NCBI RefSeq assembly: GCF_000327385.1
Contig: NW_008706746.1
Coordinates: 4,866,156 to 4,930,155, forward strand
Source: Lottia gigantea
Lineage: Eukaryota > Mollusca > Gastropoda > Lottiidae
Length of the DNA: 64,000 nt
Direction: 5' to 3'
The notes below the pieces were generated by a model. It was not told where the DNA came from, made no database searches, and worked only from the letters and a program-made list of their open reading frames with translations. The translations under genes were made by a program, and so were the position numbers. Positions 25,401-32,762 of this stretch are shown in pieces (the stretch's first letter is position 1; each line of letters opens with the position of its first letter).

Positions 25401-28400
25401 ATAACCTATTACATTTCCTTGTGTTTTTTCAATGTAAATATTTATATTTACTCCTGTTTTGAAAAGATCTTCTTGGTGAGCTGACAGATCAAAACAGAAG
25501 ATTGGGTGATTAATTGCAAAATCTACATATTCAAACTGAGGTGAATTTCCAAATAATTCACACATATTTTTATAATTTCTATACAATTCATTATAATCCT
25601 TTGTGGTTGGATTAATTGTTAAAGGTTGGTTAGGATAATTATCATATCATTGTTCAATCTTACTTCAACTTTACGGATTATAGGATCTTGAGTTTGGTTC
25701 ATTTCTACTCTAAAGATATTATTGTTATTCGTTTGAGAATCTGGTAAGTTCTTGAAACCAACCATTAAATATCTTGCTGGTTTAATAGTGTTAGTGATTG
25801 GCCATGTAGTGGATTCTCCAGTGAAAGTCATGCTACCTATTGTGTTGCGACGAAGAAATGCTATTTCTATATCTTTAGTTAATGAGTTGAATATTCTCGT
25901 TTCTACTTCAATTGGTGGTGTTATTACGGGTATGTAAAGTTGGAGATTCGTTATTTCTAATTTTGCACCTGAAGCATTCTCTCCCAAGAATATCTTATCA
26001 TCATTGATTTCTCTTTGTAGATAAATTTTATATGATAACCCTATGGAAACTTTTCTGTGTTCCAACGGACCGAATAAAGGATATAATTTCCAGTTTACGC
26101 AATTACCAAACCTATTATTCGCAACAACATTATTGTACTGAAGTACTCGTTTTTCAAATCCATGATTACCTGCTCGTCCTACTCTTTCTATTTTGTTTCG
26201 AGCAATAGCTCTCATTCTATCTTCATTTGCATCATTTGGAACATTTCTTACCGGTTCTTTTAAAACTCTTCCATCACCAACATCGGGTATCCAGCCTGAG
26301 ACTGAATCGTAGTTTTTGGAATATAGAACTGTTTTCAACATTGTGTCAAATTGTCCAGAGTGTTTAATGGTTTCTATGGGATTTGAACCAGCTTCCAAAA
26401 CCATTTCAGTAAGTAAAGATGGGAAGAAATTGTTTTCTAACGTTGTGTTGGTTTGTGGTTCACGATTCTCATTGGGAGTTCCGTCTTTGATTTTGAAATC
26501 GCATTTGAAATAGGCGTCAGACAGAAGTAACCAATTCGATAATGAATTAATCTCGAAAGTGACCCTACCCCCATCATTTAGTTGAGACCTAGACCATATT
26601 TGTCACAGAGTTTGGTAGTATCACCCACTGCCTGTGATGGTTTAAATATTCTTCGTGATATGAAATGTTGGCATCTATTAAACTTGTGTCTGGAATAAAA
26701 CAAAATTGATATTTTGAAAACAACAAATAATCTTAATTCCACCCTCTCGTCTTATGATTAAATCAAACAAAGAACATATCTTGATTTTGCATTAAATTCC
26801 TATTCTTCCAGCGTAACAAAATTTAGACAGTGTTAATAGTTGAGAGTTTAGTCTGTCTATGCCGATGTGGCATGGGCGGAATGTTATATGTTAATATAAC
26901 CATCTGTTACTTAGTGACGTATATCCAGTCAACGATAGACGAGTGATTGTCTATTATAAATCAATAACTGTGTATAAACTAGTTGTTATTTTACTCTGAA
27001 GTAAATAAAAAACAGTGTTACCTCCCATTAATCAGTTAAAAAATGTTTGTTTTTTCTAAATTCTTTGTGTATTTCATCTGCTATTCCCATACCCATTTTC
27101 ATCTTTGCTTTCAAGAGTTTAATGATTAATGCTCTTTGCATTCTCTCTTTAAAAGTTGGATTTGGAATATTTTCAAGTTCGATTATCATTTGTTTGTCTG
27201 CTTCGTCTCTGGATGTTATGTCTTTATTTCTGTATAATATATCGTGTTTAAGTGCAGCAGCATCAACTCTATTGACTGGTTCTTCACCTGGTTTTCGTCT
27301 AATCGCAGATCTAACCTTGTACCTGGACCAGTATAATTATGACCGGGAAGATGTTTTTCTCCAGGGTATTTTGCCCAAGGAAATCCAGGAAGAGAACCTA
27401 ATGATTTTTGAATGTCCGAAATAAGTTTTAGGAGTTTGGGCAATTATCATTGACATTTTTATCCAATAATTTTAAAACCATTGCTTTTTTTGTTTTCTAA
27501 TCTTTTATTTCGCATTTCTCTTATATGTTGTAATTCTTTCAACTCGTTAGATCTTTTCACTGCATCGCTAATATTTACTCCTGCTTTTGCTACAGATCCA
27601 AGAGCTTGCACCCCTGAGGAAATGAGGGATTTGTTGTTTGAGACAAAGTTGGCTACTTTTGGGATGAGAGATGATAGAGCTTTCGAATTTGTGTTTTAAA
27701 ATTAAACTCATTCTGTTTTTAAATGAGTTAATTTGAAGATATTATAGGCGTAGGGCGCTTGGGAGTTGGTAAACAGGTACCCCTATAGACTCCGGGTTTA
27801 TTAACCGCGTGCCTGGTGGGGTTGCGGGCGATGCAAGAAAAAGAGTAGTATAAGAGGTTATAGATAGGTGGCGATTTTTATAATTCGTAAACACTCTAGA
27901 AGGGACAATTCTTGATGGATTTTAAGGAAACTTGGCATGAGTGTTCGTAATCACCCAAAGATGAACCCTATTGAAAATCAGAAGAATCGAAAAATATTTA
28001 GTATGAGTTATTGCCCTTGTTCTTGAAAACGCGTTCAATTTCTAGCTCGTAAACACTCTAGAAGGCACAATTCTTGATGGATTTTGACGAAACTTGGCAT
28101 GAGAGTTTGTTATCAACCAAGGTTAAACCCTATTGAAAATCAGAAATATCGAAAAATATTTAGTATGTGTTATTGCCCTTGCTCTTGAAAACGCGTTCAA
28201 TTTTTAGCTCGTAATCACTCTAAAAGGCACAATGGTTGACGGATTTGATGAAACTTGGTGTGGATGTTGGTAATCACTTAAGGATGAAGCCTATTGAAAA
28301 TCAGAAGATTTTAAAAATATTAAGTATGAGTTATTGCCCTTGTTCTTGAAAACGCTTTCAAATTTAGCTCTTAAACACTTAAAGGCATGATTATTGCTGG

Positions 28401-31027
28401 ATTTGAACAAAACTTGGTTTTATTATTCAGTCCCGCACTGAAGATTGAATATTTGTCTTCTAGAGTTTTCACGAGCTAAAAATTGAACACGTTGTCAAGA
28501 ACAAGGGCAATAACTCATACTTCAATATTATTCAGTATCGCACTAAAGAGTTCAAAAGAAGTGTATGACTGAAGGTTGAATATTTCAAACTGGTGATTGT
28601 TACTGTACTGCTAAATATTTTTAAAATCAAAGCTGCCAGTGGGTGTATATTACCTTGCCTGGCAAGCTATCTTTACCACATTCTGGTAACTATTGGTAAA
28701 TATCTCAACCATACTTACTTAAATAGTTTTTTTGTAATGTAAGTTTCAGATTGGGTTTTATCACAGCACCAGCCTGCTATATCAGTAAATTGACTTTATT
28801 TTATCAGACATCTCGAGCTGTTTCCCCTTATAATCAGGTAAAAACATTTAATCATAGTAAAAAGTATGCTCTATAGGATTGATTAATTGAAACCGATGTC
28901 ACCAAACAGAAGAATTTATGACTTAATATGTAATAGTTTTACTTTAAGTTATTAATATGTAATCTTCTGAAGACTAATATTAAAGGTGCAGTATGCAAAA
29001 ATGTTTTTTTATTTTTTTTTTTATATTAATTTTGCTCCAGTCTTTTGTGTTTTCAACACCAACCAAAAACATAGCGACTTTAAAAGGTTTACGTAAACCT
29101 CTAGATATTTTTGGCGTCCTAAAAATTAACGGAATGTTTTTTTTTAAGTTAAAACTTTCAGATAATTCTAGATTATAGTCAATAGTTTTACTTAATTTGT
29201 GCACGTAAAAAACAGAGCAACTAAAAAACCACACTGCCTCTTAAGGACTAAATTATTTTTCTAAAATACCAATGTTCTGTGATATGAAATTAAATTACGA
29301 TTAATTCAATGTTCAGAATCACTTATTCAGTGAACCTTTGTGCTATTAGATTCACAAGATCAGCAATATTTAATATACTATTATATTCACCATTATAATA
29401 ATGATATATTTTTGATTATACTTTTACTATTTAAGTTATTAAATAAAACTTTGTGTAAGCGTATTTTGAATGGCTTAATCCTTTGTGCTATATTTTTTTT
29501 CGATTTAAGGTGATAATTATGTCTCTTCTACGTCATTGGGGTCATGATAGATTTTTAAAACAATGTGTTCATGTAACGCAAACATACAAACAAAAGGCTG
29601 AATCCTTAACATCTTTCCTACAAAAATATATGTCAGGTTTGTAAAATAGTTTTCTATTCAAATTACCGAATGTATATTGAGGAATAATAATTAACATTGC
29701 AGACCATCTCGCTTTTTTAGCTTTGAAATAATATTAACATCTCAGGTTATTGCTCAATAATCAACACTTCCCTGCCGATGTGTAAAAATTACATCTAAAA
29801 TATTTGCAATACTTCCTTTTTTGTGGATTGTTTGGGATGATGCGTTTAAGTTATGTGATTGACATAGGCTACGCCGATGCGCATTGCTTTGAATCTTTAA
29901 CTCATAAAAAAATTAAAGGAAAGGAACTATCTGATTATATCCTATTTCATAACAGATGTCGCAGAATGGAACAAGCCCGAAGCAGGGATGTTTTTATGGG
30001 TAAAGTTAAAATATCTTAACGATTCATTGCCAGTGGTAACAAAGTGTCTAGAGAAAGGTGTATTACTGGTTAATGGAGCATCAAATATACCACATGGTGG
30101 TAGTCTTATTTCTCCGTTCATCAGAATGGCATATTCCAAGGCTACAGAAGAACAAATGGATAGGGTAAGGAAAAAATGTTGACGCCAAAACCCATGTATT
30201 GTCGATTTGAAACCTCCAATCCTAAACGTATTATCGTCTAATACCTTGACATCATTAGTCCTTTTTTTCTGTTGTTAATCAAAAAAGAAATTCACAATGC
30301 AGACGTAAACTGGTAGTCACACGCACATCATATTATTAACAGGCTTTCTCTAGAGCCCTGGCCACGTATTTTCGAAATGATCTTAGCGCTAGGACGTCCC
30401 AGATTCTTATCTTCTAACATTGATTCTAGGACATCCTAGCACTAAGGTCATTTCGAGAATACGTGGCCTGGTTCCCAACCTGGTGTTGTTTTCACCCCAT
30501 GGGGGTGTAGGACTAGGGTGTCAGGGGGTGTGGCCAGCTGGTGTATATAGGAGAAGAATTTATTTTGAGTTGAGAGAGCAGTTCACATCATTACATGCTG
30601 CGAATGTGGATGAAACAAATTTTTGGGGTTGTGAAAGGTCCACGTGATTGCTCCAGGGGTGTAGAGGCTGAAATAGGTTGGGAACCAGTGCTGTAGAGGA
30701 CTCTGATTGGTTGTATTCGTAATATTTTTACCTTGAAGATTTTTTTTTTGGTATAAACGAAGTGCTTCATGGATAGATCGGTGTTTCAAAGCGCCAATGA
30801 AAATATCTTCCATTGCTTGTTTGTTAATAGTTTGTCATTAAAAAACTTACAAACTACTGCTCTATAATTTTGATGGAATTATTCCAAATACATTAATGAT
30901 TAATGTACACTGCAAGCGAGAATACAAATTTTTTGTAATATAATAAAATGATAATGTTTTTCAGGGCTGTAAGATTATTGCAGATGTTATAAAAGGCGAA
31001 ATGCAAGGAAAGAAAATTACCACTTGA
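7428..31027 (+). CDS. AADAT: Class I/II aminotransferase, kynurenine/2-aminoadipate aminotransferase-like
   Basis: Exons: 7428-7569 (less sure), 8625-8705 (8620 is an alternative acceptor), 10214-10307, 10489-10557, 10953-11085, 11384-11458, 11769-12038, 12230-12312, 28744-28837, 29510-29636, 29956-30164 and 30965-31027 (TGA). All phases fit. Total length is about 480 residues, against about 425 for human AADAT. The order matches the family: [41 protein letters not shown] in place of the usual NPTG region; [13 protein letters not shown] with the cofactor Asp and Tyr; [18 protein letters not shown] with the PLP-binding Lys; [26 protein letters not shown]. Members of this family transfer the amino group of kynurenine, 2-aminoadipate or aromatic amino acids to 2-oxoacids, often in mitochondria. 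A fungal ARO8-like paralogue class is the alternative. The intron 12313-28743 carries a whole Polinton, yet the reading frame is intact on both sides. Confidence 0.85.
7910..8376 (+). mobile_element. Penelope-like element fragment, GIY-YIG endonuclease end
   Basis: The frame around 7988-8376 reads [37 protein letters not shown] and, after a frame change near 8200, [20 protein letters not shown] and [17 protein letters not shown]. These are the Cys-rich lead, the GIY-YIG-type core and the conserved C-terminal block of Penelope-like endonucleases. Only the endonuclease end remains, without reverse transcriptase, in the first intron of the aminotransferase gene. It is decayed by at least one frameshift. 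Confidence 0.8.
8720..9813 (+). repeat. Pearl-like element, type B monomers
   Basis: Diverged tandem monomers with AGCTCGTACACACTCTAGAAG, CACAATTCTTGA and TATTGCCTTTGTTCTTGGAA. The block ends at 9770-9813 with CAGTGGGCGTTTATTAC and CTTGCCTGGCAAGCTATCTT. An unrelated stretch (about 9240-9540) interrupts it. It lies in an intron of the aminotransferase gene. Confidence 0.65.
9814..10213. other. Intron sequence with nothing recognised
   Basis: AT-rich intron DNA before exon 10214. There is a small palindromic ATATAATATATAACATAATT stretch near 10063, and I could assign no repeat family. Confidence 0.5.
10735..10900 (+). repeat. Partial MITE (TGACGTCACTAA family)
   Basis: Contains GTGTATCGGGGACACAGATAGC, TTCTGTGATTCTTAAAATG and GATGACGTCACTAAAAGCGA. 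The same words occur in the complete copy at 44560-44832. Only the left half is present, inside the intron before exon 10953. Confidence 0.6.
12557..13157 (+). repeat. Tandem repeat array, about 42 bp unit
   Basis: About 13-14 units of AAGGAAATGCTAAAA, ATCATTGTTTCCTCTCTGAA and TTCATCAAGG. Early units (12557-12720) are nearly identical and later ones diverge. The array runs right up to the left end of the Polinton. The frame open across the first units (12561-12749) only reflects the 42 bp period. Confidence 0.9.
13218..13451 (+). pseudogene. Small Polinton reading frame inside the left inverted repeat
   Basis: A 77-codon frame with an Ala/Ser/Val-rich amphipathic start ([19 protein letters not shown]) and a Lys/Arg-rich end ([12 protein letters not shown]). 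It sits just before the PLA2-like region and is mirrored at 27440-27699 in the right inverted repeat. The function is unknown; a small virion or membrane-active peptide is possible. It is part of the fossil element. Confidence 0.5.
13500..13870 (+). pseudogene. PLA2-like (parvovirus VP1-type) domain, left copy
   Basis: Shows the calcium-loop region (HNYTG...GTRL), [16 protein letters not shown] with the His-Asp catalytic pair and Tyr, then a Lys/Arg-rich helix. This is the pattern of the parvoviral VP1 phospholipase A2 domain, which some Polinton/adintovirus elements also carry, presumably to breach endosomal membranes during entry. It lies within the inverted repeat, so the element carries the gene at both ends. 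Fossil and broken. Confidence 0.8.
13873..14337 (+). pseudogene. Polinton RVE-family integrase remnant
   Basis: [20 protein letters not shown] followed by [20 protein letters not shown] shows the retroviral-type integrase core with its first two acidic positions. A later segment, [19 protein letters not shown] and [16 protein letters not shown], fits the C-terminal DNA-binding part. It would insert the element into the genome. It lies immediately inside the left inverted repeat. Fossil and broken. Confidence 0.85.
14340..14625 (+). pseudogene. Polinton adenain-like cysteine protease remnant
   Basis: [40 protein letters not shown] with KGVHH, and a following [12 protein letters not shown] match the conserved blocks of Polinton maturation proteases related to adenovirus adenain and Ulp1. 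The family processes capsid proteins. Fossil and broken. Confidence 0.8.
14757..16652 (+). pseudogene. Fibre-like coiled-coil protein of the Polinton
   Basis: The start ([20 protein letters not shown]) resembles the head-fibre or tail-fibre repeat of phage and Polinton spikes. From about 15050 to 16000 come four to five copies of a roughly 75-residue coiled-coil unit ([40 protein letters not shown]). The stretch 16141-16652 could be a beta-rich head. Such proteins are thought to bind the host cell. The repeats are similar at DNA level, so unequal exchange has been at work. Fossil and broken. Confidence 0.65.
16847..17231 (+). pseudogene. Small Polinton frames with hydrophobic segment
   Basis: Overlapping short frames. 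One has a basic start ([14 protein letters not shown]); the other has a hydrophobic stretch ([20 protein letters not shown]) followed by an acidic/basic helix. Small membrane-active proteins are usual in Polintons, but I recognise no named family. Part of the fossil. Confidence 0.45.
17330..20185 (+). pseudogene. Protein-primed family B DNA polymerase remnant
   Basis: Exonuclease motifs ([30 protein letters not shown]) are followed by polymerase blocks ([40 protein letters not shown] region near 19910). These are the marks of the Polinton pPolB. The upstream part (17560-17815) reads [18 protein letters not shown] and [10 protein letters not shown], similar to an OTU-type cysteine-protease fold; that reading is tentative. 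It would replicate the element from a protein primer. Fossil and broken in several places. Confidence 0.88.
20203..20925 (-). pseudogene. Polinton minor capsid (penton-like) remnant
   Basis: Minus-strand frames 20578-20925 ([37 protein letters not shown]) and 20203-20547 ([35 protein letters not shown]) resemble the beta-rich minor capsid proteins of invertebrate Polintons. The placement opposite the polymerase and on the same strand as the major capsid gene is typical of the structural block. The assignment rests on remembered family patterns. Fossil and broken. Confidence 0.6.
20943..21280 (-). pseudogene. Small conserved Polinton protein
   Basis: Acidic start, then [20 protein letters not shown] and a helical end ([20 protein letters not shown]). 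Short proteins with this GQG-FLSD-NELL pattern recur in animal Polintons; their function is unknown. It lies directly upstream of the minor-capsid frames. Part of the fossil. Confidence 0.5.
21318..22947 (+). mobile_element. LINE fragment (APE endonuclease end plus reverse transcriptase start) inside the Polinton
   Basis: Reads [16 protein letters not shown] and [10 protein letters not shown] (C-terminal endonuclease), then [58 protein letters not shown] and [10 protein letters not shown] (RT blocks 0-2), and finally [20 protein letters not shown] in another frame. This is a CR1/L2/Jockey-type non-LTR element. It is cut at both ends; the loss of the 3' half is unusual, because LINEs normally lose the 5' side. 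Frame changes near 21955 and after 22610 show decay. See the minus-strand piece at 23966-25085. Confidence 0.88.
22950..23513 (+). pseudogene. Polinton packaging ATPase remnant
   Basis: A Walker A region ([14 protein letters not shown]) and a Walker B region ([12 protein letters not shown]), with the following [20 protein letters not shown], mark the FtsK/HerA-type packaging ATPase of Polintons. It lies on the plus strand while the capsid genes around it are on the minus strand; see the inversion finding. Fossil and broken. Confidence 0.85.
23530..23976 (+). pseudogene. Polinton protein next to the ATPase
   Basis: 23530-23751 is a Lys/Gln-rich helical frame ([20 protein letters not shown]). 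23782-23976 reads [20 protein letters not shown] and [20 protein letters not shown], similar to a conserved but uncharacterised protein found beside capsid genes in cnidarian and molluscan Polintons. The function is unknown. Part of the fossil. Confidence 0.5.
23966..25085 (-). mobile_element. LINE 3' fragment on the minus strand inside the Polinton
   Basis: On the minus strand it reads [37 protein letters not shown] and [10 protein letters not shown] (late RT region), then the C-terminal domain with [15 protein letters not shown] and the zinc-knuckle [18 protein letters not shown]. It ends in (CTAT)n at 23966-23985, the short-repeat tail typical of CR1-like elements. The frames are interrupted by several stops and shifts. 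With the plus-strand piece at 21318-22947 it covers most of one LINE, apart from the central catalytic part. Confidence 0.85.
25086..25325 (-). pseudogene. Small basic Polinton protein remnant
   Basis: Minus-strand reading with [20 protein letters not shown] near 25300-25240 and a hydrophobic end close to [15 protein letters not shown] near 25140-25090. The pattern (basic helix, then a Gly-Gly-Phe-Leu-Pro hydrophobic end) resembles the small virion peptides of adintovirus-like elements. Part of the fossil. Confidence 0.45.
25332..26540 (-). pseudogene. Polinton major capsid protein (hexon-like) remnant
   Basis: The minus-strand frame 25619-26404 contains [40 protein letters not shown] and [20 protein letters not shown]. 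Frame 25332-25586 contains [20 protein letters not shown] and [14 protein letters not shown]. These are conserved stretches of the double jelly-roll capsid protein of Polintons/adintoviruses. It lies near the right inverted repeat. Fossil and broken. Confidence 0.85.
26545..27045. other. Polinton interior with no recognised gene
   Basis: AT-rich DNA between the capsid region and the right inverted repeat. It has a few stop-rich frames and no motif that I can name. Confidence 0.5.
27060..27420 (-). pseudogene. PLA2-like domain, right copy
   Basis: Mirror copy of the left PLA2-like region within the right inverted repeat. On the minus strand the region shows [19 protein letters not shown] with the calcium-loop glycines, and then the Lys-rich helix. 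Fossil. Confidence 0.8.
27440..27699 (-). pseudogene. Small frame of the right inverted repeat
   Basis: The counterpart of the frame at 13218-13451, read on the minus strand with the same Ala/Ser-rich start and Lys/Arg-rich end. Fossil. Confidence 0.5.
27878..28675 (+). repeat. Pearl-like element, type B monomers
   Basis: Four tandem monomers with AGCTCGTAAACACTCTAGAAG, CACAATTCTTGATGGATTT and TATGAGTTATTGCCCTTGTT, period about 170-180 bp. It closes with GCCAGTGGGTGTATATTACC and CTTGCCTGGCAAGCTATCTT at 28634-28674. It lies in the aminotransferase intron just before exon 28744. The 27738-27877 stretch before it holds nothing I recognise. Confidence 0.75.
28980..29250. mobile_element. MITE, GGGCAGT-type ends (copy 1)
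   Basis: The left end TTAAAGGTGCAGTATG and the reverse complement of the right end TTAAGAGGCAGTGTGG form imperfect terminal repeats. The core (TTTTCAACACCAACCAAAAA, CATAGCGACTTTAAAAGG, TTTACGTAAACCTCTAGATA) recurs reversed at 47490-47575. Frames on both strands are by-products. Confidence 0.55.
30356..30690. mobile_element. hAT-type MITE with 8 bp target duplication
   Basis: The ends are CCCTGG plus (after a nested insertion) TTCCCAACCTGG on the left and, reversed, CACTGGTTCCCAACCTATTT on the right, as in many hAT elements. The flanks CTCTAGAG (30348-30355) and CTGTAGAG (30691-30698) match at 7 of 8 bases, the target size of the hAT superfamily. There is no transposase. It lies in the last intron of the aminotransferase gene. 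Confidence 0.8.
30362..30466. mobile_element. 105 bp hairpin element nested in the hAT MITE
   Basis: Arms CCACGTATTTTCGAAATGAT... and ...ATTTCGAGAATACGTGG pair over about 38-40 bp around a loop of about 29 bp. It is flanked by CCTGG on both sides (30357-30361 and 30467-30471), a direct repeat that fits a 5 bp target duplication inside the hAT terminal repeat. Confidence 0.75.
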
Positions 31028-31669
31028 AGAAATTATAACACCAGTCTTATTCTGCACGGTTTTTGGTTGAATGTGAACATTCCAGTCTCACATACTTTAC
31101 CAAAATTCGTTATAATTCCATTGACATGGGTTCTTAAACGATGTATTAATATCTAAATAGTAACTTTTCTTTCTCAACAACTAAATGTGTCCAATGCTGC
31201 ATTGTTAATTTGTTTTAATTTTCTACGATGAAATATTCAAAATAATGAATTTGACTTTTTTTTTATTCAGTTTAACTGTTCTTTAGTGATAAACGTGGAT
31301 CAAAATAAAAAAGGTCAAATGAAGGGTTAACTTGTTGATTTGAATTGTTATGTTTTTGTGAACCTGTGAACCGCATTTCGATCATCTGATAAGGATTCTA
31401 AATTTTTAGCAGTAATAACTAACTAAATCTACAATTTGAGTCTTGCTTTCGGTTGTTTTTTAATCTGTGGCTGCATGAAATAAAACTCATCACGGTTGCG
31501 GGAGGGAAAGGTGAGAGGTCTTTATCAATGTCTTTTCGGGTAGAGCACCGGTATCATGGAATAAAAATCCGACAACAGATAAAAACTGACTACATATAGC
31601 AATGTACAATGGAGAAGACAAGTAGTGTCAACAGGTTCATTATCTATGTGTTTGCTATTGACATAGGCA
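31028..31669. other. 3' UTR and intergenic DNA
   Basis: Follows the aminotransferase stop. ATGAAATAAAACTC near 31476-31490 holds an AATAAA word. No gene is seen. Confidence 0.5.
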
Positions 31670-32697
31670 TATCGGGCATCTCCCCAAAAACGTCCCAAAG
31701 TTCTTAGCTGTTGGTAAACTGATCTATTTCAAAAAGTCTCATATATACTTGAAGATTTCTTTGCCCAACCTTGAAAATATGACAGCCATCGAATAAAAAA
31801 TGTACAAGTACTGCCCAGAGCATGTCAAAAAATGCAATATCTATTTCAACCTGTTTTCAGTATGCTCTCCATCTTCACCAATCGCAACTGTTTTTTCCAT
31901 CCCAAGACGCTTGCTCGCTAACCTGAAGGTCCAGGGTTCAATCCCGGCATAGGTCGAGATAATACCTTCGGATTTTTCAACCCGGTTTCCCCCTGTCAGT
32001 GATGCAGGTAAGAGGGGCTGACATGGAAAAAGCGTCTAGTCGTTCTGATTGGACAATAAACCGAGGCCCCCTGTGCACGTTAAAAATCGAAAAAGAGCAG
32101 GCTAATGCCGCTGTCCTCGCAAAATTTCCCTCATCGCACCCTGCATGGCGTTGCCCGTCTTCATTAGCCCACATGGTGCAGAAAAGTAGGACGTAAAACT
32201 CCATTCATTTCATTTTTTCCATCCCAAGATGCTAACAAAACAAGGCCCCATCGCATACTAGCAAGGTATCCCAAACATATTTGGAGGAGGCTACACATTT
32301 TTTCACAAGAATGACTAGCTGTCCCAATCCCCAGACTGTTATCCAATGAATTATGCCATTTTGGATACCGGGGTTAGCGGGACAAACTGACTGAACAGGA
32401 ACTGAAGCGCTGGATTGTCGGTTCTTTGGAGCAGATACCTCTACATGAGATCTGTAACGGGATGGATCTTGCCATTGGTGGTCAGAGAGGGCACATTGAA
32501 CACAGGTTGAAATAGGGAAATTGCCTTGATATTGCATTTTTTGACATGCTATTTTGTTCGGGGCACTACTTGTACGATGACTTATATATTTTCAGGGCTC
32601 GACAAGGAAATCGGTGAGAATTTTGAAAGAGATCAGTTTACCAACAGCTGAAATACTACCCGTCGAACTTTATGACGTTTTTTTGGAGCACCCGATA
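31670..32697. repeat. Large imperfect palindrome (foldback element)
   Basis: The left arm 31670-31890 (TATCGGGCATCTCC, CTGTTGGTAAACTGATCT, AGCATGTCAAAAAATGCAAT, CTATTTCAACCTGT) is mirrored by the right arm, about 32480-32697 (ACAGGTTGAAATAG, ATTGCATTTTTTGACATGCT, AGATCAGTTTACCAACAGCT, GGAGCACCCGATA). Identity is roughly three quarters by eye, so it is old. The SINE at 31908 sits just inside the left arm. The 32230-32480 interior is not recognised. Confidence 0.75.
31908..32212 (+). mobile_element. tRNA-derived SINE with 17 bp target duplication
   Basis: Carries a box-B match GGTTCAATCCC in the context TGAAGGTCCAGGGTTCAATC; the A box is missing, so the head is truncated. The body includes GATTGGACAATAAACCGAGG and TGTGCACGTTAAAAATC, and the tail is GTAGGACGTAAAACTCCATTC. 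TTTTTTCCATCCCAAGA occurs directly on both sides (31891-31907 and 32213-32229), a perfect target duplication that fixes the ends. The short open frames on both strands are chance. Confidence 0.88.
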
Positions 32698-32762
32698 TAT
32701 ATATATATAATATCCAAATATTGTATTTTGAGGTGTTTTCTTATCTCCTGTATAAACTGAAG

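Larger units (their letters stand above)
13158..27737. mobile_element. Polinton/Maverick (adintovirus-like) fossil
   Basis: About 14.6 kb, in an intron of the aminotransferase gene. It has long terminal inverted repeats (about 13229-13872 and 27053-27681) and recognisable remnants of the Polinton gene set: PLA2-like protein (twice), RVE integrase, adenain-type protease, fibre-like protein, protein-primed DNA polymerase B, minor capsid, FtsK/HerA-type ATPase and major capsid protein. It is broken in most genes, with well over ten interruptions by eye, and also interrupted by two LINE pieces. The two inverted repeats look about 97 percent alike by eye, so insertion was fairly recent on a genome scale, or the ends were kept alike by gene conversion. 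I found no convincing short target duplication. Confidence 0.93.
27053..27737 (-). repeat. Polinton right terminal inverted repeat and end segment
   Basis: 27053-27681 is the reverse complement of the left repeat, ending in GATAGAGCT at 27681. It is followed at 27682-27737 by the near-palindromic end segment TTCGAATTTGTG...AATGAGTTAATTTGAA, which is in the same (not inverted) orientation as its left counterpart. Confidence 0.9.

Noticed and set aside
13150-27745. 6-bp target duplication of the Polinton
   Set aside because: Flanks at 13151-13157 (CGTCTCC) and 27738-27744 (GATATTA) do not match, and the true outer edge is unclear.
28980-29234. Two opposite 60-84-codon frames
   Set aside because: They lie in a MITE, with T-rich and A-rich runs and no family likeness.
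31920-31970. tRNA gene from the GGTTCAATCCC box
   Set aside because: Box B only, no A box and no cloverleaf; flanking 17-bp duplications show it is a SINE.
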